The position numbers were made by a program, and so were the translations under genes. A stretch of DNA of 64,000 nt from contig NZ_BTGQ01000001.1 of NCBI RefSeq assembly GCF_036985505.1, positions 744,001 to 808,000 on the forward strand, in the 5' to 3' direction. Origin of the DNA: Croceitalea sp947503285. Lineage in GTDB: Bacteria; Bacteroidota; Bacteroidia; Flavobacteriales; Flavobacteriaceae. The notes under the pieces are model-generated. The model saw nothing but the letters and a program-made list of their open reading frames with translations. It had not been told where the DNA came from and did no database searches. Below, in pieces: positions 32,864 to 41,453 of the stretch. Each line of letters starts with the position of its first letter. Positions within the stretch are counted from its first letter, which is position 1.

Positions 32864-33463
32864 TTAAGACAAATTTGAGCTGATCAATTTTAAAAATTCG
32901 TTTCGGGTCTCAATTTTTTCAAATTGCCCCCTAAAACCGGAAGTCGTCGTTACCGAGTTCTGTTTTTGGACACCACGCATCATCATACACATATGTGAAG
33001 CTTCAATGACCACTGCTACACCCTTGGGCCTTAGGGTATTGTTCAAACATTCTAGAATATCATGGGTAAGCCGTTCTTGAACTTGTAACCTTCTTGCAAA
33101 CACATCCACGATTCTCGGGATCTTGCTCAAACCGACAATATGGCCATTAGGTATGTATGCGATATGGGCTTTACCGAAAAATGGCAACATGTGGTGCTCA
33201 CACAACGAGTATAGTTCAATATCTTTTATGATGACCATATCATCATAATCTTCTTTGAACATGGCGCCTTTCAAAATCTCTTCAGCATCTTGTTTGTACC
33301 CCTGGGTTAAAAACAGCATTGCTTTTGCTGCCCGCTCTGGTGTTTTTACAAGGCCTTCACGATCAACGTCCTCCCCTATTTCGTCTATGATCTTCGCGAA
33401 ACGATCTTTGACTTCATTGGTAATGTTGATATTGTATTCTTCTAGGTTTTTATACGGTGCCAT
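32864..33463 (-). CDS. folE: GTP cyclohydrolase I
   Basis: A 199-residue enzyme that opens GTP to form dihydroneopterin triphosphate for folate or pterin synthesis. The zinc and active-site signatures CEHHMLPFFGKAHIAYIP, LSKIPRIVDVFARRLQVQE and EASHMCMMMRGVQK are complete. It follows msrA with a one-base gap, so both are on one transcript. The last residues are as expected for the family. Confidence 0.95.
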   Translation of the reverse strand: MAPYKNLEEYNINITNEVKDRFAKIIDEIGEDVDREGLVKTPERAAKAMLFLTQGYKQDAEEILKGAMFKEDYDDMVIIKDIELYSLCEHHMLPFFGKAHIAYIPNGHIVGLSKIPRIVDVFARRLQVQERLTHDILECLNNTLRPKGVAVVIEASHMCMMMRGVQKQNSVTTTSGFRGQFEKIETRNEFLKLISSNLS

Positions 33464-33464
33464 A

Positions 33465-34028
33465 TTATTGGGAAACTGATTTTAATTTATTTGCGTGGTA
33501 TTTTTGGATCTTCTTGATTTTAGGGTCAATAACTAACTGACAATAGGGTTGTTCGGTATTCGCATTGTAATAATTATGATGCACTTCCTCAGCTTTATAA
33601 AACGGTTGGGCCTCAGAAATTACAGTTACTATCGGAGTATCAAAAATACGTTGCTTTTCTAAAAAGGAGATAAACTTTTCAGAAGCCTCTTTTTGTGCTG
33701 CGGAAGTATAAAATATTTCGCTTCGATATCGGGTACCCACATCATTGCCCTGTCGGTTCAACGTTGTGGGATCATGTGTGGCAAAAAACACCTCTAAAAG
33801 CGCCTCATAGGCAATCACCGAAGGGTCAAAAAGCACTTGAACAGCTTCTGCATGACCCGTTCTTTCCGTGCAGACTTCTCTGTAAGGGGGATTTTTTATG
33901 TGTCCACCGGTAAATCCTGGAAAAACCTCCGATACGCCTTCAAGTCTTTGAAAAACCGCTTCCGTACACCAAAAACATCCATTGGCAAAAATCGCGGTTT
34001 CCAAATTTTGATATTTTTGTTTACTCAT
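33465..34028 (-). CDS. msrA: Peptide methionine sulfoxide reductase A
   Basis: A 187-residue enzyme that repairs S-methionine sulfoxide in proteins. The catalytic motif ANGCFWCTEAVFQ is at about residue 16, PGFTGGHIKNPPY follows, and the substrate loop has EVFFATHDPTTLNRQGNDVG with TRYRS. No MsrB domain is fused. It is upstream of folE by one base and divergent from the LolD-like gene. Cytoplasmic. Confidence 0.95.
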   Translation of the reverse strand: MSKQKYQNLETAIFANGCFWCTEAVFQRLEGVSEVFPGFTGGHIKNPPYREVCTERTGHAEAVQVLFDPSVIAYEALLEVFFATHDPTTLNRQGNDVGTRYRSEIFYTSAAQKEASEKFISFLEKQRIFDTPIVTVISEAQPFYKAEEVHHNYYNANTEQPYCQLVIDPKIKKIQKYHANKLKSVSQ

Positions 34029-34172
34029 TTTATGTAAATGTTAAACAATTAATCCGATAAAACAATAGAACCAATATATTTAACTTTTGCTTAGTAATTT
34101 GGTCGAAAGACCCGAATCCCATTTTTGTGCAATGCCCACTAATGCTTACTTTCACCATCAATTTAAGAAGCT

Positions 34173-34844
34173 ATGATCAAAGCGGCCACTATTCAAAAGT
34201 ATTACGGGGACCTAGAGGTACTTAAAGGTGTTGATATACAAATCGATACTGGTGAAATCGTCTCTATCGTAGGGCCTTCGGGTGCAGGAAAAACCACCCT
34301 GCTTCAAATTTTAGGTACCTTGGATACCCCCACGAATAAGCCGGTTAGCCGTATTGAGATAAAAGGTATTGATGTCACCAAACTCAACGACAAAAAATTG
34401 GCTAAGTTTAGAAATGAACATATTGGTTTCATTTTTCAGTTTCACCAACTATTACCTGAGTTTACCGCTTTGGAAAATGTTTGTATTCCGGCCTTTATCA
34501 AAAAAACACCAAAGGCCGAAGCTGAAAAAAGGGGAAAAGAGCTATTGGATTTTCTGGGCCTGTCGCACCGCCATGGCCATCGCCCCAAAGAATTATCGGG
34601 CGGCGAGCAACAGCGTGTCGCCGTTGCCCGTTCACTGATCAACGCACCCTCGGTTATTTTTGCCGATGAACCCAGTGGTAATCTAGATTCGGAAAGCGCG
34701 GAAAACCTGCATCAGCTATTTTTTAAATTACGGGAAGAATTCGGCCAAACTTTTGTTATCGTAACGCATAACAAAGAACTGGCCGATATGGCAGATCGTA
34801 AACTGACCATGGTCGATGGTTTGATCGTAAACCCGGGGGCATGA
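34173..34844 (+). CDS. lolD: LolD-type ABC transporter ATPase
   Basis: A 223-residue ATPase of the lipoprotein-release or MacB-like group. Walker A is GPSGAGKTTLLQ, the signature is LSGGEQQRVAVARSL, Walker B is VIFADEPSGNLD, and the H-loop is VTHN. The family loop FIFQFHQLLPEFTALENV matches LolD. The permease genes are not next to it, as is common in Bacteroidota. Its stop overlaps the start of the following gene by four bases (ATGA). Confidence 0.85.
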   Translation: MIKAATIQKYYGDLEVLKGVDIQIDTGEIVSIVGPSGAGKTTLLQILGTLDTPTNKPVSRIEIKGIDVTKLNDKKLAKFRNEHIGFIFQFHQLLPEFTALENVCIPAFIKKTPKAEAEKRGKELLDFLGLSHRHGHRPKELSGGEQQRVAVARSLINAPSVIFADEPSGNLDSESAENLHQLFFKLREEFGQTFVIVTHNKELADMADRKLTMVDGLIVNPGA

Positions 34845-35605
34845 CCAAAGGGGAATTAAAACGCTTTTTAGATGAAAAAGCGGCAGAATACGAGCACCCC
34901 AAATTTTTAGAGGCCGATCCCCTACAGATTCCGCATCGGTTTTCGAAAAAGGAAGATATTGAGATCAGCGGTTTTTTAACGGCGACCATTTCCTGGGGCA
35001 ACCGCAAAAGTATTATAAATAATGCCTCTCGATTAATGGGACTGTTGGACAATAGTCCTTATGATTTCGTACTGAACCACCATAAAAATGATTTGGATGC
35101 ATTGAACCCTTTTGTGCACCGAACCTTCAATGGCCAAGATCTGGGTTATTTCATTACCGCATTGCGACATATCTATAACCATTATGGTGGCCTTGAACCG
35201 ATATTTTCATTAGGGCAAGGGCAGAAATCACTGCAAGGGGCCATTTCAACATTTAAACAACTTTTTTTTGAACTGCCCCATGAAGTCCGTACCCAAAAAC
35301 ACGTTTCAGATCCCTTAAAGGGTTCAGCGGCAAAACGTATCAATATGTTTTTACGTTGGATGGTACGTTCTTCCATGAAAGGGGTCGATTTTAATCTTTG
35401 GAAAGAAATTCCGACCGCTAAACTTTCTTGCCCCCTTGATGTGCACTCGGGCAATGTGGCTCGAAAGCTAAAACTGCTCAAACGAAAGCAAAACGATGCC
35501 AAAGCTTTAGCCGAATTGGATGATAATTTAAGAAAATTGGACCCGAACGATCCGGTCAAATATGATTTTGCGCTTTTCGGATTGGGCGTGTTCGAAAAGT
35601 TTTAA
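34841..35605 (+). CDS. TIGR02757-family protein
   Basis: A 254-residue soluble protein of a conserved family without known function. It starts DEKAAEYEHPKFLEADPL, has ISGFLTATISWGNRKSIIN, a basic helical core, then AAKRINMFLRWMVRSS and LDVHSGNVARKLKLLKRKQ, motifs that resemble a DNA-glycosylase-like helical fold. It is translationally coupled to the LolD-like ATPase. The match to the family is from memory of these motifs. Confidence 0.85.
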   Translation: MTKGELKRFLDEKAAEYEHPKFLEADPLQIPHRFSKKEDIEISGFLTATISWGNRKSIINNASRLMGLLDNSPYDFVLNHHKNDLDALNPFVHRTFNGQDLGYFITALRHIYNHYGGLEPIFSLGQGQKSLQGAISTFKQLFFELPHEVRTQKHVSDPLKGSAAKRINMFLRWMVRSSMKGVDFNLWKEIPTAKLSCPLDVHSGNVARKLKLLKRKQNDAKALAELDDNLRKLDPNDPVKYDFALFGLGVFEKF

Positions 35606-35772
35606 TAAATCAATCTAGGGGCAAATCCCTTGCCTTTAGTCGAAAACTTCGATATTTTTCCTTACAATCTTTCTTTCGCTTTGCACAAGACGTAAAGCCA
35701 TTGGCGGTAACTAATAGTTCTTTAATCGCCTTTGGACGAAACCCAAACCTATTGGTCTTTAGTCATGGTGGT

Positions 35773-37599
35773 TCAGTTCGATGTTCCATACGCCTTGTCG
35801 GTCAATGTGTTCATAAAAGCGATAATGGCCTCGGTCTCTTTTGTTGTGAGACCAAGGGAATCTGGAGGTAACGTTTGATACGGAACCTCAAGGCCCATAC
35901 CTTGACCACCACCCACATTATAAAAATTCATGACCTCATCGAGGGTTTGGTAGACCCCATTATGCATATAGGGCGCAGTAAGTGCTATATTTCGTACCGT
36001 TGAAGTCTTAAAGAAAGATTTTCTTTCCGCCACCTTATAAGGAAAATATTGTCCTAAATCCCCATCAAGTATGGGATGTTCAAAACTCGCGTTTTTCGGA
36101 ACACCCAAATTTTCAAACTCGGTTTCCATGTACTTGGGGGGTACGGTGCCGTTAAAAGCCGGCGGAAAATGACAAGTAGCACAGGCCGCCTTGCCCATGA
36201 ACAGATTAAAGCCAAGTTTTTCTTTAGAGGTTAACGATTCTTCTTTGCCCTGCATGTTTTTATCAAACTTAGAATCAAATGGTGCCAAACTTCGTATGTA
36301 AGTGGCCATGGCATGTCGTACGTTACGATTGGTGACCCCATCGGGGTACAACGAATCAAATTGCGATTGATACATGGTATTGTTCTTGACCCTTTCTTCC
36401 ATCGTGTTCAAGTCTACATGGAATTCATTTTCGTTATTGGCCACACTGACGATTTGGGCCTCTAAGCCATCGCCCCTACCATCATAGAACATGGTGGTCT
36501 GATAAACGGCGTACGACAATGTGGGGGTATTTCGCAACAAAGGCCTGCCATCGTTGCCCAAAGCCTTGGGATAACCGTCTGTAAATGCCTTTGCTTTGAT
36601 ATGACAGGTGGCACAGCTCATCAAGCCATCTTTTGACAGTGCCTTATCGTTGAATAAGGTTTGCCCAAGGGAAACCCTTTCTTCAGTAATGGGCGGGGAA
36701 CCGGGTAACGAAAACATTTTAAGGTTAAAAAAATCCTTTGCAAAAAGATTTTCAGAAGTAGGGTTTAAGGCTCTTGATGTATTTAATTTGATATTCAAAT
36801 CTTTCGCAGTGCGGTTGACAAGTTTTAATTGTTTGTTCGTGTGGTCTTTTATAAATATATAACGATCAAAAGAATCAAAATCCGAGGCTAGTAAAAATCG
36901 TATGGAGGCGTCTATTGCCGCGACCCAATCAGACCGTATTGATTTATCGGTATAGGCATCTTTAAAAATGTCCATCACCTGTTTGAGGGTGATGTAATTT
37001 TGAACGGCCTCCTCCAATGAATTCGAGAGCATTGGGGAGTCAAATCCCGTTATTCCCTTAGTAGCGATGTTAACAATGGCATCCCTCACCATTTTCAAAT
37101 GATGCCGGTTTGTTTGTCTATATATGATATGGTTTCTTCGTATGTAGGGTATCCTGACTTGAAGATAGTTGATGACCCTATGCATTTCTTCATGCTTGAC
37201 GTCATCTTCCCCAAAAAGCATTTCCTCCAGAACTTGATAGCTTTTTGGTTTTACCACTTTAATGTCTTGATAGTCATCTATCTCAACTTTTAAAAGATTT
37301 GGGGCGTTCATAGAAAGGTAATTCTGATAGTCATAGGCCATGAGCAAGGGTTCTACCCTTTTGTACCATTTTCTGCTGTTGAGAAAAGCTGTTCTGTTTT
37401 TACTTAATGGGTTCAAGGTATCCAATTGTTGCATGTAAAAAGCGGCACTGTCCAATGTTTTGAAATAATATTGCCTAATAGCTTCGTTATACGGTGAAAC
37501 ACCATTGGCCACCACCTCTTTTGAAACTGTTTTATTTTTGCAGGATAAGACTAAAAAAAATAATATGAATACATTAAAAAATACGCGATGGATATGCAT
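35773..37599 (-). CDS. Di-haem cytochrome c peroxidase with N-terminal helical domain
   Basis: A 608-residue periplasmic protein. A signal peptide with FLVLSC suggests a lipoprotein. Residues about 30-290 form a helical domain that recalls imelysin-like regions (AFLNSRKWYKRVEPLL, YQVLEEMLFGED). Residues about 300-600 are the MauG/CcpA part with two haem sites (SCATCHIKAKAF and ACATCHFPPAFNG) and the usual RNTPTLSYAVYQ and APYMHNGVY segments. Classic peroxidases are only about 350 residues long. It follows the PhoX-like gene after a hairpin and may be linked to it in function. Confidence 0.9.
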   Translation of the reverse strand: MHIHRVFFNVFILFFLVLSCKNKTVSKEVVANGVSPYNEAIRQYYFKTLDSAAFYMQQLDTLNPLSKNRTAFLNSRKWYKRVEPLLMAYDYQNYLSMNAPNLLKVEIDDYQDIKVVKPKSYQVLEEMLFGEDDVKHEEMHRVINYLQVRIPYIRRNHIIYRQTNRHHLKMVRDAIVNIATKGITGFDSPMLSNSLEEAVQNYITLKQVMDIFKDAYTDKSIRSDWVAAIDASIRFLLASDFDSFDRYIFIKDHTNKQLKLVNRTAKDLNIKLNTSRALNPTSENLFAKDFFNLKMFSLPGSPPITEERVSLGQTLFNDKALSKDGLMSCATCHIKAKAFTDGYPKALGNDGRPLLRNTPTLSYAVYQTTMFYDGRGDGLEAQIVSVANNENEFHVDLNTMEERVKNNTMYQSQFDSLYPDGVTNRNVRHAMATYIRSLAPFDSKFDKNMQGKEESLTSKEKLGFNLFMGKAACATCHFPPAFNGTVPPKYMETEFENLGVPKNASFEHPILDGDLGQYFPYKVAERKSFFKTSTVRNIALTAPYMHNGVYQTLDEVMNFYNVGGGQGMGLEVPYQTLPPDSLGLTTKETEAIIAFMNTLTDKAYGTSN

Positions 37600-37621
37600 A
37601 AGGGAAACGTGTTTTAATCAT

Positions 37622-37653
37622 AAAAGGTTCCCACTTTTCAGCGGGAACCTTTT
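37622..37653 (-). terminator. Hairpin between the PhoX-like gene and the peroxidase gene
   Basis: Stem GGTTCCC/GGGAACC (arms 37643-37649 and 37626-37632) with A-rich and T-rich flanks, so it can work in both directions. On the minus strand it ends the PhoX-like transcript 23 bases before the peroxidase ATG; partial termination would lower peroxidase expression. Confidence 0.8.
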
Positions 37654-37674
37654 GTTTAAGTTATTTCAAAAAAA

Positions 37675-39279
37675 CTATCTTGGTAAGCCTGTAATCTTAA
37701 ACAAGAAGGAACCTTCCAACCTTGCCGATCCTTCATCAATAGCCGTGGGATCATAGAACTTGAGTCCATCGGCCCTTACCGCAGTTGCAGGTGTTGTGCT
37801 AAAATTCCACCCGTGCACTTGTGCACCGCCTAGAAAGGTCGGTTCACTGGCCCCAATGATATCGGTGACATCGATAAGACCCGTAATTTCCCAGTAATTG
37901 GTCAATGTGCCATACCCCAATTCCGTCGCAGCGGTCTGGTTACACTCCATGACCTCAGTAACAGCGCCTGTGGCAATTTCATACTGCCATAGCTTGGCAT
38001 AGCCTTGAATATCAGGATTCAAATCTTGGTACCCATTAGGGTCTTCTTGAATGTAAACATAGTTCTGGGTAACCAAAATATTGTCTGGGGAATGCATTCC
38101 GTCACCATTACCGCCTTCGCGGTCACCGTCGATGACCACTGTAATCTTGGCATCACCAGTCGGATCATCAGGATTTAGCTCCAATTTGTATACCCTGCCA
38201 AAAGTAGTACCCCTATTGGCCAAATCTGGGTTATCAGAACGGTATCTTCCCGTGGCATTGAAATAAATGTTTCTATTGTTGTCCGCAGAACCTCGTTGCC
38301 AATCAATATCCTCGATACGTTGAAACCCAATGGCAACGGAATCAATAGCCTCTTGGTTCAATTCATCAATGGTCCTTTCGGTCATCCTTACCCATTCCAC
38401 CTCATATTCGGCATCTTCAACCATACCCATCTCAAATTTCAGGCCACCACCGCCGATAGCGGTTTCCGTAGTGTCTTTTCCGCGAAGAACGTAAAGTTCC
38501 CCTCCGCTTAAATCGCCGCGACTACCCACATACATGGCAAAGTGTGATTCTGGATAGGAGTTGTTACTGTCATCATCGCCCATAAAAACCACTGTTTGGC
38601 TTGGATAGGCATCTTTTCCAATAACAACGGCATTTTCAGTCGACCACTCCCCAAGGGCTGGCAACCTCTCTGCTTCTACACGATCATCAGGACTTCTGAA
38701 TGGATTTACCCGGTAGACGCCTTTGGCATTGCCGCCCCATTCCCCACCAGAAAGGTACAAGGGTCCGAAACCGTGCTCTTCGGGGGTAATTGAAGAACCG
38801 GAGCATTGTGCGGTGAAAGCGGTGGCCGTTGCGCTAACGATATAATCCCCTTCCATAGGTTGAAGTTCACCATTCATTCGAATGCGGGCTATTGAAAAAT
38901 CGGATTCCAAATTGTTGATAAACGCATAGGTGCCATCATTGTTTCGATATAAGGCCGCTCCGTCCATAAAAGAACCGTAAACAAAGGTAGAATCAGAGGG
39001 AAGAATGTCGGCGGATGACAAGACCATCTCAAGATTGGCACTGCCTGCGAAACCACCTTTGAGTTCGAATACCTCATCAGGAACCACAGAAGATTCCAAG
39101 GGCACCAGATCATCTACGGTCAAATCTTGTCCGTCTTCCCCATCTGCGCCGTCAACACCATCTTGACCATCGACCCCATCGATGCCGTCACGGCCATCTA
39201 GACCATCTTCTCCTTCACAACCAACGAACCCAACGGAAAGGGAAGTCAGAAATAAAAGGGTTACTACAATTTTTTTCAT
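37675..39279 (-). CDS. PhoX-like secreted lipoprotein with collagen-like repeats
   Basis: A 534-residue lipoprotein. The signal ends GFVGC at about residue 21. It is followed at once by Gly-x-Asp triplets (GEDGLDGRDGIDGVDG and onward, about ten repeats), a collagen-like stalk. The body resembles PhoX (DUF839): FGRVYKLELNPDDP, MHSPDNILVTQNYVYIQED. PhoX enzymes are calcium-iron phosphatases, and the conserved acids in SPDN and IQED are candidates for metal contacts. ATG 39279 is preferred over 39285. It precedes the peroxidase gene in the same direction. Confidence 0.8.
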   Translation of the reverse strand: MKKIVVTLLFLTSLSVGFVGCEGEDGLDGRDGIDGVDGQDGVDGADGEDGQDLTVDDLVPLESSVVPDEVFELKGGFAGSANLEMVLSSADILPSDSTFVYGSFMDGAALYRNNDGTYAFINNLESDFSIARIRMNGELQPMEGDYIVSATATAFTAQCSGSSITPEEHGFGPLYLSGGEWGGNAKGVYRVNPFRSPDDRVEAERLPALGEWSTENAVVIGKDAYPSQTVVFMGDDDSNNSYPESHFAMYVGSRGDLSGGELYVLRGKDTTETAIGGGGLKFEMGMVEDAEYEVEWVRMTERTIDELNQEAIDSVAIGFQRIEDIDWQRGSADNNRNIYFNATGRYRSDNPDLANRGTTFGRVYKLELNPDDPTGDAKITVVIDGDREGGNGDGMHSPDNILVTQNYVYIQEDPNGYQDLNPDIQGYAKLWQYEIATGAVTEVMECNQTAATELGYGTLTNYWEITGLIDVTDIIGASEPTFLGGAQVHGWNFSTTPATAVRADGLKFYDPTAIDEGSARLEGSFLFKITGLPR

Positions 39280-39285
39280 GTGCAT

Positions 39286-39678
39286 GATTTAAAGTTTTTA
39301 GGATTATGTTGGCATCAAAATTAGAAGAGGTAATTAAGGCCCTCGTTAATCCCATATTTACTTTAAGTCATGCGTTTTTTAATAAATCGTTAACATGTTA
39401 AGTTATGGTCACCTAGTTGTAATTTAAAATAAAAATTAATGTTAAGTCATTGATTTTTAGAATTTTAAAAGTTCACTAGGATGGATTTGCAATAAAAATA
39501 AAGGCTAGTTTAATTCAGGGTGGTAATTTTTTTGATTTGGGATGACCCGCATCCATACTCTTTTAAATGTATAAATTGATAGTTCTATTCCTGTTTTTCG
39601 ATTTGAGCGGCTTACTTCCCTATTCTTGGAAAGCTCCAAATAGGGAAACCAACGTATGAAATCATAACTTTTATTAAC
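39286..39678. other. Intergenic region upstream of the PhoX-like gene
   Basis: About 390 AT-rich bases (TTTAAAATAAAAATTAATGTTAAG and similar, here not continuous). It must hold the PhoX-like promoter on the minus strand. No gene or RNA was seen. Confidence 0.4.
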
Positions 39679-39900
39679 TAACGTGGGTTCGACGTAAGAA
39701 ACCTGTCACTTATTAGGTTTCTCGTGATTTATAGACTTATGTCAGGTTGGGCCTTTCGACTTCGCTCAAGACAAGCTCCGTCGAAACCGCTCTTAACATG
39801 GACATTCTTTCAAGCCCTCGACTGCGCTCGGGGTGACAACTGTCTATTTTTGTTGACTTTTGTTCCCTTTTGGATCTGCTGTTACGTCGAACCCACGTTA
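39679..39900. repeat. MITE-like element with 19-base terminal inverted repeats
   Basis: TAACGTGGGTTCGACGTAA (39679-39697) and its exact reverse complement (39882-39900) enclose 184 bases. The inside has GAAACCT...AGGTTTC and two further repeat-like sequences widespread in flavobacterial intergenic DNA: CTTTCGACTTCGCTCAAG (about 39752) and CTCGACTGCGCTCGGGGTGA (about 39818). No transposase is present. The 222-base size suits a miniature element. Confidence 0.7.
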
Positions 39901-39903
39901 ATT

Positions 39904-40206
39904 AGTATCCAAGTGACGGATTACGTAAGAAATCCGTCCCGACCTGCATCCGAAACTTTTGTGCCCAAAGCACAGGAACTTATCGCTATATGACTTCTAT
40001 CAGTTGTCTTTTGTAAATAGGACTATTGATAAGTCAGCATCAGGCCTTCAAACAGGACTTTAAAGTACAAAATTGGTCGAATAAATTTAAGCAAGGGCAT
40101 CATGTGGATAACGCATATTAACGAAAAAACAAGGCGAACATTACAATGCAGACGAAAACACATTTAACCCATCTGTCGTAATTGCGAAAAAATAGCATTC
40201 AAATAT
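39904..40206. other. Intergenic region with a small hairpin
   Basis: ACGGATT (39916-39922) and AATCCGT (39931-39937) can pair; this hairpin carries ACGTAAGAAAT, like the sequence just inside the left end of the adjacent element (ACGTAAGAAAC). The rest up to the oxidoreductase stop at 40207 shows no gene. Confidence 0.4.
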
Positions 40207-41337
40207 TCATTTCGAAAATCCGTACTCAGGTTCAAAATGCAATTCCTGTTTTTTCCCTCCCTCGGCTATCGATCTATAAATGGCCTCTACAATCATCATA
40301 TCTCGCTTTCCCATTTCACCAGGGGCTAGATTTGGGGCATTAAAAAGAATGTGTTTGGCAAAATCATCCATTTGCAATTTTTGTTGGCTTTCATGTGGAA
40401 AACTTATTTTGGTCCCCTCAGAGGTCCTGCCCTTCAAAGGCCCATAATTGTTGGCCGGATTCAGCTCGAACCAACCTTGATCGCAAGAAGCATACAGCTT
40501 GTTCACGTTGGCATTATGAGAGGTCATGATATTGCCTACGGCACCACTCTCAAACTCAAATTGGGCCGTAATCGTTTCATCGGTATCCTTAAAATAATCG
40601 GGCCTCGTACTATATTCTTGTGCGGAAACCGAAATGGGGTTCTCACCCGTTCCGTAAATCACACTTTGTATGGCATAGACCCCCATATTGACCAAGGCAC
40701 CACCCCCTGACAACGATTTGTTCAAACGCCACTGGTCAGGATCGGTCGTGGAATGATATGCGGCATCAGCAGAAATGTATTTGACATTGCCGAACGTTTT
40801 TTCCCTTACGAAGCGTTTTACTTCTTGGGTATAGGGCTCAGAGTGCAATCGATAACCCATTCCCAATTTGACCCCCTCCTTCTTGCACGCGGCCATAATG
40901 GCATCACACTCCTCGACATTCATGGCCATCGGTTTTTCACATATCACATGCTTTCCGGCCCTGGCGGCACGTATTGAAAAATCAGCATGCATACTATTCG
41001 GTAAGACCACGTAGACAATATCTATGGCATCGTTATCTTTAATGGTATCAAAATTGTCATAGTCATAAATATTCGCTTTGGGCAAATTGTATTTGTCGGC
41101 CCAGATTTGTTCTTTTTCAGGGGTCCCCGTAACCACTCCGGCCAAATAGCAATGCTCGGTATCTTGTAACGCCGGTGCCAACTGGTAGGTACTATACTGG
41201 CCCAAACCTACAAGGGCGATACCCAATTTTTTTTTGTTCTGTTTGGTATCAATGGCACAGGCCATGGGTATGTTCGAGGTCAATGCGATTCCACTGGAAC
41301 CCAAAGCCAGTGTTGCGTTGAATTTTCTTCTTTTCAT
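40207..41337 (-). CDS. Gfo/Idh/MocA-family oxidoreductase, exported
   Basis: A 376-residue NAD(P)-dependent oxidoreductase. It starts MKRRKFN, a twin-arginine-like signal, followed by a hydrophobic segment and a likely cleavage near PMACA. The nucleotide motif VGLGQYSTYQLAPAL comes next, then the catalytic-type signature HVICEKPMAMNVEECDA. The C-terminal alpha/beta domain has GGALVNMGVYAIQSV. Such enzymes act on sugars or inositols. ATG 41337 is preferred over an upstream frame start at 41379 because it gives the Tat-type signal. No sugar-locus genes lie beside it. Confidence 0.88.
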   Translation of the reverse strand: MKRRKFNATLALGSSGIALTSNIPMACAIDTKQNKKKLGIALVGLGQYSTYQLAPALQDTEHCYLAGVVTGTPEKEQIWADKYNLPKANIYDYDNFDTIKDNDAIDIVYVVLPNSMHADFSIRAARAGKHVICEKPMAMNVEECDAIMAACKKEGVKLGMGYRLHSEPYTQEVKRFVREKTFGNVKYISADAAYHSTTDPDQWRLNKSLSGGGALVNMGVYAIQSVIYGTGENPISVSAQEYSTRPDYFKDTDETITAQFEFESGAVGNIMTSHNANVNKLYASCDQGWFELNPANNYGPLKGRTSEGTKISFPHESQQKLQMDDFAKHILFNAPNLAPGEMGKRDMMIVEAIYRSIAEGGKKQELHFEPEYGFSK

Positions 41338-41453
41338 TTGATATTTACATGATAAAGTTCTTTTAAAGATAAAAAACAATCACTTCGAAAACCTAGTATT
41401 CACAATTTCTTGAACAAAATCATTACTTTTAAAACAGACTAATTGAACCAAAA

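Noticed and set aside
39724..39993. An 89-residue open frame in the gene-free stretch
   Set aside because: It runs through the inverted-repeat element and common intergenic repeats, has no domain and an amino-acid mix unlike coding genes.
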